Positions 27,020 through 36,489 of a stretch of DNA of 64,000 nucleotides are shown here, piece by piece. The position numbers and the translations under genes are program-made. The notes beneath the pieces were generated by a model that had not been told where the DNA came from, searched no databases, and saw nothing but the letters and a program-made list of their open reading frames with translations. This DNA is from Chryseobacterium artocarpi (GTDB lineage Bacteria; Bacteroidota; Bacteroidia; Flavobacteriales; Weeksellaceae): positions 162,613-226,612 of the forward strand of contig NZ_MAYH01000050.1 in NCBI RefSeq assembly GCF_001684975.1. The letters run 5' to 3'. Every line of letters starts with the position of its first letter. Position 1 is the stretch's first letter.

Positions 27020-27589
27020 CTAGAAGAATTTCCCTCTATTTCTCATATTAGGATTGTGCATATGCTTTTGCATCGTTGGCATTTTCAGTTGATCTTTCAT
27101 CATTTTGATCTGATCAGTCATCATACCTGCTGTATCTAATCTTTTTGCTTCCTCCAACAGCCTTTGTCCATCTTGTTTTCTTCCTTTAGAAATAGCTGCT
27201 GCTGCAAGATTTAAAGTTGCCATTGCTCTGTCATGCTTCATATTTAATCCGTATTCCAAAGCTTTTTTCATTAGAGGCTCTACCTTTGTTGGGTGATCCT
27301 GAGCTTGAGTTAATCCTAATAAATAGTGGAAATATCCGTATTGAGTTTTATGAAGTTGTCCTTTATAGTCAGTGATTTTGGTTAACCATTCCGCAGCTTT
27401 CTCCATATTCTGTTTTCTCAATTGCCAGAAAGCCAAAAGGATATACTCATTTTTAAAGTAAAGTAAGATTGGAAATGCGGCAAGAAGAAAAACAACAATC
27501 CCCCATCCAAGATTTCTTGTGAAAATCATCATGTAAAGTCCCAGAAGGATAAGAAGTGCTGCTACTGCAATTTTAATGTTCTTATTCAT
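27020..27589 (-). CDS. Membrane protein with TPR-like repeats, unknown function
   Basis: 189 residues. Two adjacent membrane helices at about 7-24 and 28-47 are followed by helical repeats with TPR spacing (QNMEKAAEWLTKI, YFHYLLGLTQAQ, ATLNLAAAAISKGRKQDGQRLLEEA). The C-terminus is Met/His/Asn-rich. Probably an inner-membrane anchored scaffold; I know no specific function. Confidence 0.65.
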   Translation of the reverse strand: MNKNIKIAVAALLILLGLYMMIFTRNLGWGIVVFLLAAFPILLYFKNEYILLAFWQLRKQNMEKAAEWLTKITDYKGQLHKTQYGYFHYLLGLTQAQDHPTKVEPLMKKALEYGLNMKHDRAMATLNLAAAAISKGRKQDGQRLLEEAKRLDTAGMMTDQIKMMKDQLKMPTMQKHMHNPNMRNRGKFF

Positions 27590-27738
27590 TATTAAATTTT
27601 AGAAGTGCAAAGATAATAAATTTAAAGGTTAAAGTTCAAAAAGTCAATGGTGAATGGTCAATTCGCTATACTTATTAATTATTATATATGACAGCTATTC
27701 ACAATTCACTTTGCAAAGCAAAAATTGACGTTTGTTCC

Positions 27739-28236
27739 TTATGATTCTTTTTTGATCCTTTCAAACGTCTGAAAACAGAAATCATACCCGTTCTTTTCAT
27801 CTTTTTCATGGCAGACCTCATTCGTTTTTTTCCAGATTTTCCCATCGATTTTTGGAAAGAATGTATCCGCTTCAAGATCAGCTTTCACAAGAGTAACCTC
27901 TAATTTATCCACAAGATCCATTGTTTGCTCATAGATATTTCCACCTCCGATAACGAAAACTTCCTCATCTATTTTTTTGGCAAACTTTAAAGCTTCTTTA
28001 AGACTTCCCACAATAAGAATTCCTTCCTCAAACCAATCTTTTTTTCTTGAAACAACAATATTGGTACGGTTAGGAAGTGGCTTCCCGATACTCTCGTAAG
28101 TCTTTCGTCCCATAATGATCGGATGCCCTGAAGTAAGGTCCTTAAAATGTTTTAAATCTTTCGGAAGATGCCAAAGCAACTGGTTTTCAAAACCAATTTC
28201 ATTTTTCTCTCCCATTGCCACCACTATTGTTGTCAT
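27739..28236 (-). CDS. folA: Dihydrofolate reductase
   Basis: 165 residues with the DHFR pattern: N-terminal IVVAMGEKNEIGFENQLLW, LPKDLKHFK (catalytic Asp), IIMGRKTYESIG for NADPH binding and FVIGGGNIYEQ. It makes tetrahydrofolate and is the trimethoprim target. An opposite-strand TAnnTTTG box (reverse complement at 28238-28245) abuts the start, so the transcript may be nearly leaderless. Confidence 0.97.
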   Translation of the reverse strand: MTTIVVAMGEKNEIGFENQLLWHLPKDLKHFKDLTSGHPIIMGRKTYESIGKPLPNRTNIVVSRKKDWFEEGILIVGSLKEALKFAKKIDEEVFVIGGGNIYEQTMDLVDKLEVTLVKADLEADTFFPKIDGKIWKKTNEVCHEKDEKNGYDFCFQTFERIKKES

Positions 28237-28311
28237 TCAAATATAATTTTCTACAAAATTAGCACATAATTTGTATATTTGATTAGCACAAAAAATTAAA
28301 AAAAATAAACT

Positions 28312-28917
28312 ATGAAAAATAAAGGATGTCTGGGCGCCGGAACTATTGGTATAGCCCTCCTTATTATTGTTGCAGTCTTATTCTTTTGGGGAAGAAGCGG
28401 ATATAACAGCTTTGTAGACAAAGAACAGACCGTGAACGCAAAATGGTCTAATGTAGAGACTGTATATCAGAAAAGAGCGAATCTTATTCCTAACCTGGAA
28501 AGAACAGTAAAATCGTATTCAAAATTTGAGCAGGAAACGTTAACGCAAGTAGTGGAAGCACGTTCTAAAGCGACTTCTATTAACATTGATCCTACCAATA
28601 TGACTGAAGCTGATATTGCTAAGTTCCAGGCTGCACAGGGCGAATTATCCGGGGCATTAAGCAGATTGATGGCTGTGGTAGAGTCTTATCCTAATTTAAA
28701 AGCTGACCAGCAATATATTAACTTCCAAAGAGAATATACTGCTATTGAAAACAGTATCAGAACTGAAACTGTTTATTACAACGATGCAGCGAAGGATTAC
28801 AACACTTCTATCAAGACTTTCCCGAATAACATTCTGGCGAATTTCACGAACTTCAAAGAAAAACCTTATTTCAAAGCTGATGCAGGCGCACAAAAAGCTC
28901 CTGAAGTATTCAAATAA
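28312..28917 (+). CDS. LemA family protein
   Basis: 201 residues. One N-terminal membrane helix (GTIGIALLIIVAVLFFW) precedes a long helical bundle with the LemA signature (VDKEQTVNAKWSNVETVYQKR, NLIPNLERTVKSY). The role is unknown, but it is frequently encoded with TPM-domain proteins, as here: a three-gene operon with 2-bp spacing to the next gene. Confidence 0.92.
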   Translation: MKNKGCLGAGTIGIALLIIVAVLFFWGRSGYNSFVDKEQTVNAKWSNVETVYQKRANLIPNLERTVKSYSKFEQETLTQVVEARSKATSINIDPTNMTEADIAKFQAAQGELSGALSRLMAVVESYPNLKADQQYINFQREYTAIENSIRTETVYYNDAAKDYNTSIKTFPNNILANFTNFKEKPYFKADAGAQKAPEVFK

Positions 28918-28919
28918 TA

Positions 28920-29348
28920 ATGGGTAATTTCCTTACAAATCAACAGATCGCTTCCCTTGTGGAAGCGATTCAGTCAGCAGAAGACCATTCTACAGGCGAA
29001 ATTAGAGTTCATATTGATTCTAATACGGAAAACCGTGACGCAAAGACTGCATTCGAGGTTTTCAAAGAACTGTGTATGGATAAAACTACTGATAGAAATG
29101 CTGTACTTTTTCATGTCAATTTTGAACAGAAATATCTTACCATCATTGGAGATGTGGGCATTCATGCAAAAGTAAATCAGTCTTATTGGGATCATCTGCA
29201 TGATTATATCACTGGTGAATTTGCCAAAGGAAATTATTACAGTGCTTTAAAAAGTGCTATTCTGGAAACCGGCATAGAGCTTAAAAAATATTTTCCTGTA
29301 GAAGGAGAAAATCCAAACCAACTTCCGAATGAAATTACGTTCTCTTAA
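28920..29348 (+). CDS. TPM domain-containing protein, cytoplasmic type
   Basis: 142 residues without a signal peptide. TPM (TLP18.3/Psb32/MOLO-1) features: AEDHSTGEIRVHID and a TTDRNAVLFHVNFEQKYLTIIGDVGI core. It follows lemA by 2 bp and overlaps the next TPM gene by 20 bp, so translation of all three is probably coupled. Confidence 0.85.
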   Translation: MGNFLTNQQIASLVEAIQSAEDHSTGEIRVHIDSNTENRDAKTAFEVFKELCMDKTTDRNAVLFHVNFEQKYLTIIGDVGIHAKVNQSYWDHLHDYITGEFAKGNYYSALKSAILETGIELKKYFPVEGENPNQLPNEITFS

Positions 29349-30150
29349 AATAGTATTTTCATTTTTACTGCTTTGCTTTTACACTTTTGTATCAGCACAA
29401 TACACTGTTCCTGAAAAACCGGCAATTCTATATCCTGTATTTGATGAAGCAGGACTTCTCTCCCAGCAGGAGAAAGATGAACTGAACAATAAACTGATCA
29501 AGTTTGCAGATTCCACCTCAACGGAAATAGAAGTGGTAATCATCAAGTCTACCAAAGGCGAAGATGTCAATTTTCTGGCGACAATGTTTGGTGAAAAATG
29601 GAAAATAGGAAAAAAAGGTGTCGATAATGGAGTTGTATTCCTGATCGCAACTGAAGACAGAACCATGTCTATACAGCAGGGACGAGCTGTAGAACAATAC
29701 CTTACAGCATCCGTAGCAGGACAGATTCTGGACTATATTGTTACCCCTAATTTCAAAAAAGGACTTTGGTATGATGGGATCAATCGTGGTACCTCAGCCA
29801 TTATGGAAGCTGTTCAGGGCAAATTCAAACCTGCTCCTACAACATCCCCTTCAGGTGATGGCAGTGCCCTTAAAGTTCTTATTATTGCCTTTGTTATCTT
29901 TATCATTATTGCCATACTCTTTGGTAACCGTGGAGGCGGACGTGGCGGAGGCGGAAATTATGATGACGATGATGATGTAATCATTACTCGAAGAGGACGC
30001 AGAAATTATCCTGGCGGTTTCTTCCCATTCCCTGGCGGATTCGGAGGTGGCGGCTTTGGTGGTGGAAGTTCCGGTGGCGGCGGAGGTGGATTCGGTGGCT
30101 TTGGCGGCGGAGGAAGCTTCGGTGGCGGGGGTGCTTCCGGAGGATGGTAA
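29329..30150 (+). CDS. TPM domain-containing membrane protein with Gly-rich tail (YgcG family)
   Basis: 273 residues: signal peptide (cleavage near VSAQ, residue 24), a TPM domain (about 35-165; EIEVVIIKSTKGED, KGVDNGVVFLIATEDRTMSIQ), a membrane helix (KVLIIAFVIFIIIAILF), an acidic DDDDD patch and a glycine-rich C-terminus. The layout matches YgcG-type proteins, which are secreted or inner-membrane and of unclear role, possibly phosphatase-like. Confidence 0.9.
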   Translation: MKLRSLKIVFSFLLLCFYTFVSAQYTVPEKPAILYPVFDEAGLLSQQEKDELNNKLIKFADSTSTEIEVVIIKSTKGEDVNFLATMFGEKWKIGKKGVDNGVVFLIATEDRTMSIQQGRAVEQYLTASVAGQILDYIVTPNFKKGLWYDGINRGTSAIMEAVQGKFKPAPTTSPSGDGSALKVLIIAFVIFIIIAILFGNRGGGRGGGGNYDDDDDVIITRRGRRNYPGGFFPFPGGFGGGGFGGGSSGGGGGGFGGFGGGGSFGGGGASGGW

Positions 30151-30182
30151 TCTTACAAGAATTTATATGATATATAAAACAG

Positions 30183-30209
30183 ATCAGGTCTCAATGACCT
30201 GATTTTTTA
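30183..30209 (+). terminator. Terminator of the lemA-TPM operon
   Basis: A perfect 8-bp stem, ATCAGGTC/GACCTGAT, with a 5-nt loop and six T, 32 bp past the stop. Confidence 0.9.
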
Positions 30210-30319
30210 TTTAAAAACCTAAAATAACATCATTTCTTTGATTTTAATTAATATTAAATTGACTTTCACATATTAAAAAATTAATAAATCAACATAAAAA
30301 CTACCTTTTATTCAATATT

Positions 30320-30341
30320 TTTTCAGTATATTTACTGAAAA
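30320..30341. promoter_or_regulatory. Palindrome upstream of the Kef pair
   Basis: TTTTCAGTA-TATT-TACTGAAAA, a perfect 9-bp inverted repeat with a 4-bp spacer, ending 7 bp before the start codon of the KefF-like gene. It could be an operator or a leader hairpin occluding the ribosome site. Confidence 0.5.
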
Positions 30342-30348
30342 CAGGATT

Positions 30349-30870
30349 ATGAAGAAGACACTCGTAGTATTTGCACACCCTTACCTGGAGCACTCCAATT
30401 CGAACGTAGAGCTCATCAATTTCTACGTTCGCCATCAGCATTATACCTTACGTGATCTTTATGAAGAATATCCTGATTTTCATATCGCTGCCTTCAGAGA
30501 AAGGAAACGCTTAGCCAATTATGACCGGTTTATTTTTCAGTTCCCCTTAATATGGTTTGGAATGCCCCCTTTATTAAGATTATGGATCGATGAAGTTTTT
30601 GACCGTGATTGGCTACAACCTGGAAAATACAATCCTTTGGAGAATAAAGAAGTTTATATTCTGATAACCACAGGCGGAAAAGAAAGATCTTTCAGCAAAG
30701 AAGGAACCTATCAATATTCGGTGGATGAACTGATCAGCGGGCTGATTGTATCATTGAAAGTTTTCAAAGCAGATATCAAGCACATCAAGATCGTTTACGA
30801 AGCTAATAAATTGTCTAAAAAAGAAATTATTTTACATAAAAAAGAGTTTACAGAACTACTCAATCAATAA
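30349..30870 (+). CDS. KefF/KefG-like NAD(P)H-dependent oxidoreductase
   Basis: 173 residues with a flavodoxin-like fold: VVFAHPYLEHSNSN at the N-terminus, FQFPLIWFGMPPLLRLWIDEVF and ITTGGKERSF in the FMN pocket. It ends 3 bp before the KefC-like antiporter gene, the pairing seen in E. coli, where KefF or KefG activates the transporter and reduces quinones. Confidence 0.9.
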   Translation: MKKTLVVFAHPYLEHSNSNVELINFYVRHQHYTLRDLYEEYPDFHIAAFRERKRLANYDRFIFQFPLIWFGMPPLLRLWIDEVFDRDWLQPGKYNPLENKEVYILITTGGKERSFSKEGTYQYSVDELISGLIVSLKVFKADIKHIKIVYEANKLSKKEIILHKKEFTELLNQ

Positions 30871-30873
30871 CAT

Positions 30874-32760
30874 ATGGAGTCTAGCTTAGCGATGAACACG
30901 TTACTTTTTCTCGGTGTAGCCATTATTATGGTTCCATTAGCGAGAAAATTGGGGTTGAGTTCTGTAATCGGTTATATCTTAGGAGGAATTATCATTGGTC
31001 CGTATGTCCTCAGGCTTACCGGGAATAATGTGAATGATATTATGCACGCCAGTGAATTTGGAGTGATTATGCTTTTATTCATTGTAGGTCTGGAACTGGA
31101 GCCAAGAAAGTTCTGGGAAATGCGGAAGAAAATAATGGGTTTGGGCCTTACACAAATGCTGCTTACCATTTTACTTCTTTTTCTGGTATTTATTGGTGTA
31201 GGCTGGAGAGTAGATAAGGCGATTGCTGTAGCGATGTGTTTTGCTCTTTCTTCTACGGCTATCGTGCTGCAAACTTTACAGGAAAAGAATAATTTTAAAA
31301 CAACAGCTGGAGAAGCTTCATTTTCCACGCTGTTATTTCAGGATATTTCAGTGATTCCTATTTTAGCAATACTTCCTATTATTGCTAATTATAAGGCAAA
31401 ACATCATGATAATGAAATTCAAATCCTGATCCAGAAACTTCCGGAATGGCTTCAGGCAGGAACGGTAATTTTCGGGGTGGCATTATTAATATTATTGGGA
31501 AGATATGTATTTGTTCCCTTTTTAAGATATGTTTCAAAATCCGGGATGGCAGAACTCTTAACCGCCTCTTCTCTATTTCTGGTTATCGGTGTATCCGAAC
31601 TGATGGTGGTCATTGGGCTTTCTCCTGCGTTGGGAGCATTCTTAGCCGGTGTAATGCTTGCCAACAGTGAATTTAGACATGAACTTGAAGCACAAATCAA
31701 TCCTTTTAAAGGACTTTTGCTTGCTGTTTTCTTCGTGAGCGTAGGTTCTACGATCAATTTTAATATTATTCAGAAAGATCCACTATTTATATTCAGTACC
31801 GTGCTTGCCGTACTGCTTGTAAAATTTATTGTTTTATATTCTATTGGGAAGTTTTTCAGAATAGATACTCCACAAAGTCTTTTCTATGCTTTTGCCTTAT
31901 CTCAGGTGGGGGAATTTGCTTTTGTACTTATTAATTATGCCTCAGATCTTTATCTTCTAGGTCCCGAACTCAATGCCCAGTTAATGGCTGTAACCGCAAT
32001 CACCATGTGTATTACTCCTATTCTTCTTATTGTTAATGATAGATTCATCACCCCTAAATTTATTAAAGAAATCCCTGAAGAGGAACATGATTTCAATATA
32101 CTGGACAGTGATGTGAGCCAAAAGAAAATCATCATTGTAGGTTTTGGACATTTTGGAAGTACGGTTGGACGTCTTTTAAAGGCAAATAAAATCTCAGCAA
32201 CGGTTCTGGACAGAGATTCTGACCGTGTAAAGCTTTTAAGAAGTTATGGTTTCAAAGTATACTATGGCGATGCTACAAGAATTCCTATTTTAAGAGCTGC
32301 CGGAATTGAAGAGGCTGAAATTTTAGTGTTATGCCTTGATGATTCTGATGACAATATGTTTATCGCTGAACTTGTGCGTGAACACTATCCTAAAGTAAAA
32401 ATATTTGTAAGGGCAAAAAATAGAATTGACGCTTATGAATACCTCAACAACGGGATTAATCACATTTATCGGGAAACATTAGGGACTGCTGTAGATATGG
32501 CTGTGGATGTACTTCATGAGACAGGCATGAGAAAATATGCAGCAAGACGTCTTGGGCAAAGATTTATGGCGATTGATAAAGCCTCTGTCAGAAAGCTTGC
32601 AAAAATGACAGAAGATCAGGATATTGCTTTATTCAGTACAAAAGAAATCCTCCAGCGTGAGGAGGAATTATTAGCTTATGACAATCTGAATTTTGATCAT
32701 AAAAACTGGGAAGACTCCTCACCTACTGAGGAAGAAGATGAGGAAGAGTCCCAGGATTGA
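30874..32760 (+). CDS. Monovalent cation:proton antiporter (CPA2), KefB/KefC-like, with RCK domain
   Basis: 628 residues: about twelve membrane helices (residues 5-385) including the ALSSTAIVLQ motif of the exchanger core, then an RCK/KTN nucleotide-binding domain (IIIVGFGHFGSTVGRLL, about 409-525) and an acidic C-terminal tail. In proteobacteria Kef systems are K+ efflux systems gated by glutathione adducts. Whether this organism makes glutathione is unknown, so the gating ligand is open. It ends 2 bp before the convergent head-GIN gene. Confidence 0.9.
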   Translation: MESSLAMNTLLFLGVAIIMVPLARKLGLSSVIGYILGGIIIGPYVLRLTGNNVNDIMHASEFGVIMLLFIVGLELEPRKFWEMRKKIMGLGLTQMLLTILLLFLVFIGVGWRVDKAIAVAMCFALSSTAIVLQTLQEKNNFKTTAGEASFSTLLFQDISVIPILAILPIIANYKAKHHDNEIQILIQKLPEWLQAGTVIFGVALLILLGRYVFVPFLRYVSKSGMAELLTASSLFLVIGVSELMVVIGLSPALGAFLAGVMLANSEFRHELEAQINPFKGLLLAVFFVSVGSTINFNIIQKDPLFIFSTVLAVLLVKFIVLYSIGKFFRIDTPQSLFYAFALSQVGEFAFVLINYASDLYLLGPELNAQLMAVTAITMCITPILLIVNDRFITPKFIKEIPEEEHDFNILDSDVSQKKIIIVGFGHFGSTVGRLLKANKISATVLDRDSDRVKLLRSYGFKVYYGDATRIPILRAAGIEEAEILVLCLDDSDDNMFIAELVREHYPKVKIFVRAKNRIDAYEYLNNGINHIYRETLGTAVDMAVDVLHETGMRKYAARRLGQRFMAIDKASVRKLAKMTEDQDIALFSTKEILQREEELLAYDNLNFDHKNWEDSSPTEEEDEEESQD

Positions 32761-32761
32761 T

Positions 32762-33577
32762 TTATTGGATATTTATACTTCCACCACTGCTTTCATCCTT
32801 AGTGATGTTTTTAAGATCTCCTTTTCTGGAAATGTCTACACTTCCCCCTGAAGAGGCTTCTGCTTTAACAGAAGTTACTGCACTGATCTGAATGCTTGCT
32901 CCACTGGATGCTTCTGCTTCTACATTGTCTACGACAACTTCTTTCGCTGAAATACTACTTCCGGAAGAAGAGCTGATGTCTGCATGTTTTGCTTTTCCGG
33001 AGATATCAATGCTTGATCCTGATGAAGAATCAATATCAAGATTTACAGCCCATATTTTTCCACTGAAGTTACTGCTGCTGTCTGCGCTGATATTAAAATC
33101 ATTCGCTTCAAGATTTCCTGAAACACTTCCGGCACTTGATACTTCAATGCTTGTCTTTTCCTGAGTAAATTTATCTTTTACATTGATACTTGCAGCTGAT
33201 TCAGCAACTAGTTTTGTAAAGTCTTTTGTATAGATTTTTGCTGTCACCTTATTAATATTCATCACTCTGATCCCTGATTTGTAGTGAATATGAAGTTTTC
33301 CGCCACTATTTTCCACAAGTATCTCATCGATAATATTTTGAGGCGCTGAAAGCACTACTTTTTCAACATCAGATTTGATAATTTCAGCTTCAATAGCTTG
33401 GGAAACCTGGATTTCATCAAAATCACCATTAAATTCTTTCTGCTGAATCGGTCCTGCTTCCTTATTGATGACCTTCTCTACCCACCCATTTTTTTCTTTG
33501 TTATTTTTCTCATGCTTTTCATTACATGAGGCTAATAACACTAAGGCTGAAAAAATAAAAAGAGTTCTTTTTTTCAT
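32762..33577 (-). CDS. Head GIN domain lipoprotein (DUF2807)
   Basis: 271 residues with a lipobox at LLASC (C18). The mature region is a right-handed beta-helix type repeat typical of DUF2807: FDEIQVSQAIEAEI, then many short SSGSSI/SSGASI/SSGGSV turns rich in Ser and Gly. It is an envelope protein, possibly polysaccharide-binding. Function unknown. Confidence 0.83.
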   Translation of the reverse strand: MKKRTLFIFSALVLLASCNEKHEKNNKEKNGWVEKVINKEAGPIQQKEFNGDFDEIQVSQAIEAEIIKSDVEKVVLSAPQNIIDEILVENSGGKLHIHYKSGIRVMNINKVTAKIYTKDFTKLVAESAASINVKDKFTQEKTSIEVSSAGSVSGNLEANDFNISADSSSNFSGKIWAVNLDIDSSSGSSIDISGKAKHADISSSSGSSISAKEVVVDNVEAEASSGASIQISAVTSVKAEASSGGSVDISRKGDLKNITKDESSGGSINIQ

Positions 33578-33808
33578 GTTTATTTCTTTTATAGATTATT
33601 TTTTGGATATATAATTTAATAACAACTAAATTATGAAAAATATTACATTAGTATCAGAAAATAGCAGGTTTCTATGTAATCTAATGAAAACGTAAGGTTT
33701 AAATCATTTATTCACGCATTGTTTAAACTCCTTTTTAAATACATGAAGTGAAACATCTCCTGTGAAGTAAGTTTTTAATATCTTTATACTTTAATAACAA
33801 TTATATTT

Positions 33809-35950
33809 ATGAAGAATATTTCATCGGTATTATTAATTTCTGCCTTGGCGTTCAATCAATCTTGTACTACAATGAAACAGACCGATACTCAACAGGAACT
33901 TCCTGCTCCTGATCCATCTTTATCATCAAATCCTTTCATGAAGAAGAGTAAACTTCAATATGAAGCTCCTGAGTTTGATAAAATTAAAAACGAACATTTC
34001 AAACCTGCTTTTGAATTTGGTTTAAAACAACATGCGGCTGAAGTTGAGAAAATTGCCAATAATCCGGCAAGCCCTACTTTTGAGAATACGATTGTTGCAT
34101 TGGAAAAAAGCGGTGAAGTTCTGAGAAGAGCACAAATTGTTTTTTCTAATCTTACAAGTGCAAACACCAACCCTACTTTACAGGCTTTAGATGAAGAGTA
34201 TGCTCCTATTTTTGCAGCACATTCTGATAAGATCTTCCTGAATGAAAATCTTTATAAAAGAATCAAATCAATCAAAGAAGACGGGTTAGATTCTGAAAGC
34301 AAAAGACTGGTACAATATTATAAACAAAACTTTGAGATTGCAGGAGCTAATCTTTCCGCAGCAGACAAAGAAAAATTAAAGCAGATCAATCAGGAGCTTG
34401 CTTCTCTTTCTACTCAATATGCCAACAAACTATTGGAAGCTAGAAAACAAGGAGGTGTATTCTTTTCTGATGCAAAGGAACTAGACGGACTTTCTGCTGA
34501 TGAAATCGCAGCGGCTGCGGCTGATGCAAAAACAGCAGGACAACCGGGAAAATATCTTCTTGCCCTACAAAACACAACACAACAACCTCTTTTACAAAAC
34601 CTTAAAAACAGAGCAACCAGAGAGAAACTATTTAAAGCTTCATGGACAAGAGCTGAAAAAGGTGATGCTAATGACACTAGAGAAACTATCGAGAAACTGG
34701 CTAAGCTTAGACTGAAAAAAGCTCAGACTTTAGGTAAAAAGAATTTTGCAGAATGGAAACTTCAGGATCAAATGGCAAAAACTCCTGAAGCAGCTATTAA
34801 ACTAATGAATCAGATTGCTACTCCAGCAGTGGAAACAGCAAAACGTGAAGCAAAAGATATTCAGGATCTTATTGATCAGCAAAAAGGAGGTTTCAAGGTA
34901 GAGCCTTGGGACTGGAATTTCTATGCTGAACAGGTAAGAAAAGCTAAGTATGATCTTGATGAAAGTGAAATAAAACCTTATTTTGAGATTACTACTGTTC
35001 TAGAAAAAGGAGTATTCTTTGCTGCTGAAAAATTCTATGGTTTAACATTCAAAAAGAGAACTGATCTTCCTGTTTATCATCCTGATGTAGTTACGTATGA
35101 AGTTTTTGATCATGACGGAAAGTCTATCGCGATCTATTACCTAGATTTCTATACCAGAGACTCTAAAAACGGAGGAGCCTGGATGAGCAACTTCGTTGAG
35201 CAGTCTTACTTAATGGGAACAAAACCTGTGATTGTTAACTGCTATAATTATCAGAAACCAGCTCCTGGAAAACCTTCATTAATTAGTTTTGATGATGTTT
35301 CAACAATCTTCCATGAGTTTGGACACTCTATCCACGGAATGTTTGCAAGCCAGAAATATCCTTCTTTATCAGGAACTAACGTCCCTAGAGACTTTGTAGA
35401 ATTCCCTTCACAGATCAATGAGCACTGGGCATTAGATCCTGTCGTTTTGAAAAACTACGCTGTTCATTATGAAACAAAACAGCCTATTCCACAAACTTTA
35501 GTAGAAAAGATCAAAAAAGCAGCTACTTTCAACCAAGGGTATATGACATCTGAGTTGGTTTCTGCAGCAGCTGTAGATATGGACTGGCATACAGTAGCTA
35601 ATGAAGGACAGTTTATTCCTGTTTTAGATTTCGAAAAGCAATCTTTAACAAATCATGGATTCACTTTAGCAACTGTTCCGCCTAGATATCATACCCCTTA
35701 TTTTGCTCACATTTGGGGAGGTGGATATTCAGCAGGATATTATGCTTATTTATGGTCTGAAACATTGGATAATGATGCATGGGAATGGATAAAAAACAAT
35801 GGTGGGTTAACCAGAGAAAACGGTGACCGTTTCAGAAAATATATTCTTTCTGTAGGAAATTCTGTAGACTTAAACCAGGCATTCAGAGATTTCACAGGAC
35901 ATGATCCGGATATCAAGCCTTTATTAAGAAACAGAGGATTTATAAAATAA
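33809..35950 (+). CDS. M3 family zinc metallopeptidase, peptidyl-dipeptidase Dcp-like, lipoprotein
   Basis: 713 residues with a lipobox-like signal (FNQSC, C19). The catalytic motif is HEFGHSIHGMF, with the downstream Glu in the SGTNVPRDFVEFPSQ region. Family features YLDFYTRDSKNGGAWM and the C-terminal YHTPYFAHIWGGGYSAGYYAYLWS are present. It removes dipeptides from the C-terminus of oligopeptides, here presumably in the periplasm. Monocistronic with its own terminator. Confidence 0.93.
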   Translation: MKNISSVLLISALAFNQSCTTMKQTDTQQELPAPDPSLSSNPFMKKSKLQYEAPEFDKIKNEHFKPAFEFGLKQHAAEVEKIANNPASPTFENTIVALEKSGEVLRRAQIVFSNLTSANTNPTLQALDEEYAPIFAAHSDKIFLNENLYKRIKSIKEDGLDSESKRLVQYYKQNFEIAGANLSAADKEKLKQINQELASLSTQYANKLLEARKQGGVFFSDAKELDGLSADEIAAAAADAKTAGQPGKYLLALQNTTQQPLLQNLKNRATREKLFKASWTRAEKGDANDTRETIEKLAKLRLKKAQTLGKKNFAEWKLQDQMAKTPEAAIKLMNQIATPAVETAKREAKDIQDLIDQQKGGFKVEPWDWNFYAEQVRKAKYDLDESEIKPYFEITTVLEKGVFFAAEKFYGLTFKKRTDLPVYHPDVVTYEVFDHDGKSIAIYYLDFYTRDSKNGGAWMSNFVEQSYLMGTKPVIVNCYNYQKPAPGKPSLISFDDVSTIFHEFGHSIHGMFASQKYPSLSGTNVPRDFVEFPSQINEHWALDPVVLKNYAVHYETKQPIPQTLVEKIKKAATFNQGYMTSELVSAAAVDMDWHTVANEGQFIPVLDFEKQSLTNHGFTLATVPPRYHTPYFAHIWGGGYSAGYYAYLWSETLDNDAWEWIKNNGGLTRENGDRFRKYILSVGNSVDLNQAFRDFTGHDPDIKPLLRNRGFIK

Positions 35951-35957
35951 TATAATG

Positions 35958-35987
35958 GAAGCATTCTTTTAAGAGTGCTTCTTTTTT
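35958..35987 (+). terminator. Terminator of the M3 peptidase gene
   Basis: An 11-bp stem, GAAGCATTCTT/AAGAGTGCTTC (one G-T pair), followed by six T, 7 bp past the stop. Confidence 0.88.
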
Positions 35988-36011
35988 GATTGAAATCTGA
36001 AAAATAAATTT

Positions 36012-36076
36012 TAACTAAAGCCAATGGACTGATTCTATTATTTTAGAACATTCCAAAGCCTATTCCTATGGATATT
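36012..36076. repeat. Dispersed GGCTAAAGCC-type repeat, decayed copy 2
   Basis: CTAAAGCCAATGGA, an AT-rich spacer and AAAGCCTATTCCTATGGATA follow the block order of the copies at 13066 and 63718 but have diverged. Confidence 0.4.
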
Positions 36077-36107
36077 TATTCTATTTTTGCAACTCAAAAT
36101 TTAAAAC

Positions 36108-36485
36108 ATGAATTGTCCCTGCTGTTCAGGAAAAGCCTACGAAGAATGCTGTAAGCCTTATCATACAGGAGAAAAGCACACTCCTACTGCTGAAGCTTTA
36201 ATGCGTTCAAGATTTTCAGCGTTTGCCATTCCGAATGGAGAATATCTGATGGAAACTACCCTTCCCGGAAAACGAAAGTATCACAATAAACAAGACCTTC
36301 AGGAATGGGGGGAGATTAATAAATGGACAAAATTGGAAATCATTCAGACTCCAGCCTTAAATCATGTAGAATTTAAAGCTTATTATACTGATGAAGACGG
36401 ATATCCACAGATCCACCATGAGTTTTCTGTTTTTCAGAAGATGCATGAGCGTTGGTATTATGTTTCAGGCGAATTTTTAGATTAA
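36108..36485 (+). CDS. YchJ-family protein with SEC-C zinc motif
   Basis: 125 residues. The N-terminal SEC-C-like cluster NCPCCSGKAYEECC binds zinc, followed by ALMRSRFSAFA and a cystatin-like YchJ domain ending in RWYYVSGEF. The function is unknown. It is 4 bp upstream of the secreted protein gene, probably one transcript. Confidence 0.88.
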   Translation: MNCPCCSGKAYEECCKPYHTGEKHTPTAEALMRSRFSAFAIPNGEYLMETTLPGKRKYHNKQDLQEWGEINKWTKLEIIQTPALNHVEFKAYYTDEDGYPQIHHEFSVFQKMHERWYYVSGEFLD

Positions 36486-36489
36486 TAAT

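Noticed and set aside
33650..33725. 20-codon ORF starting MKNITLV in the gap before the M3 peptidase
   Set aside because: Too short, no terminator or conserved feature; likely chance.
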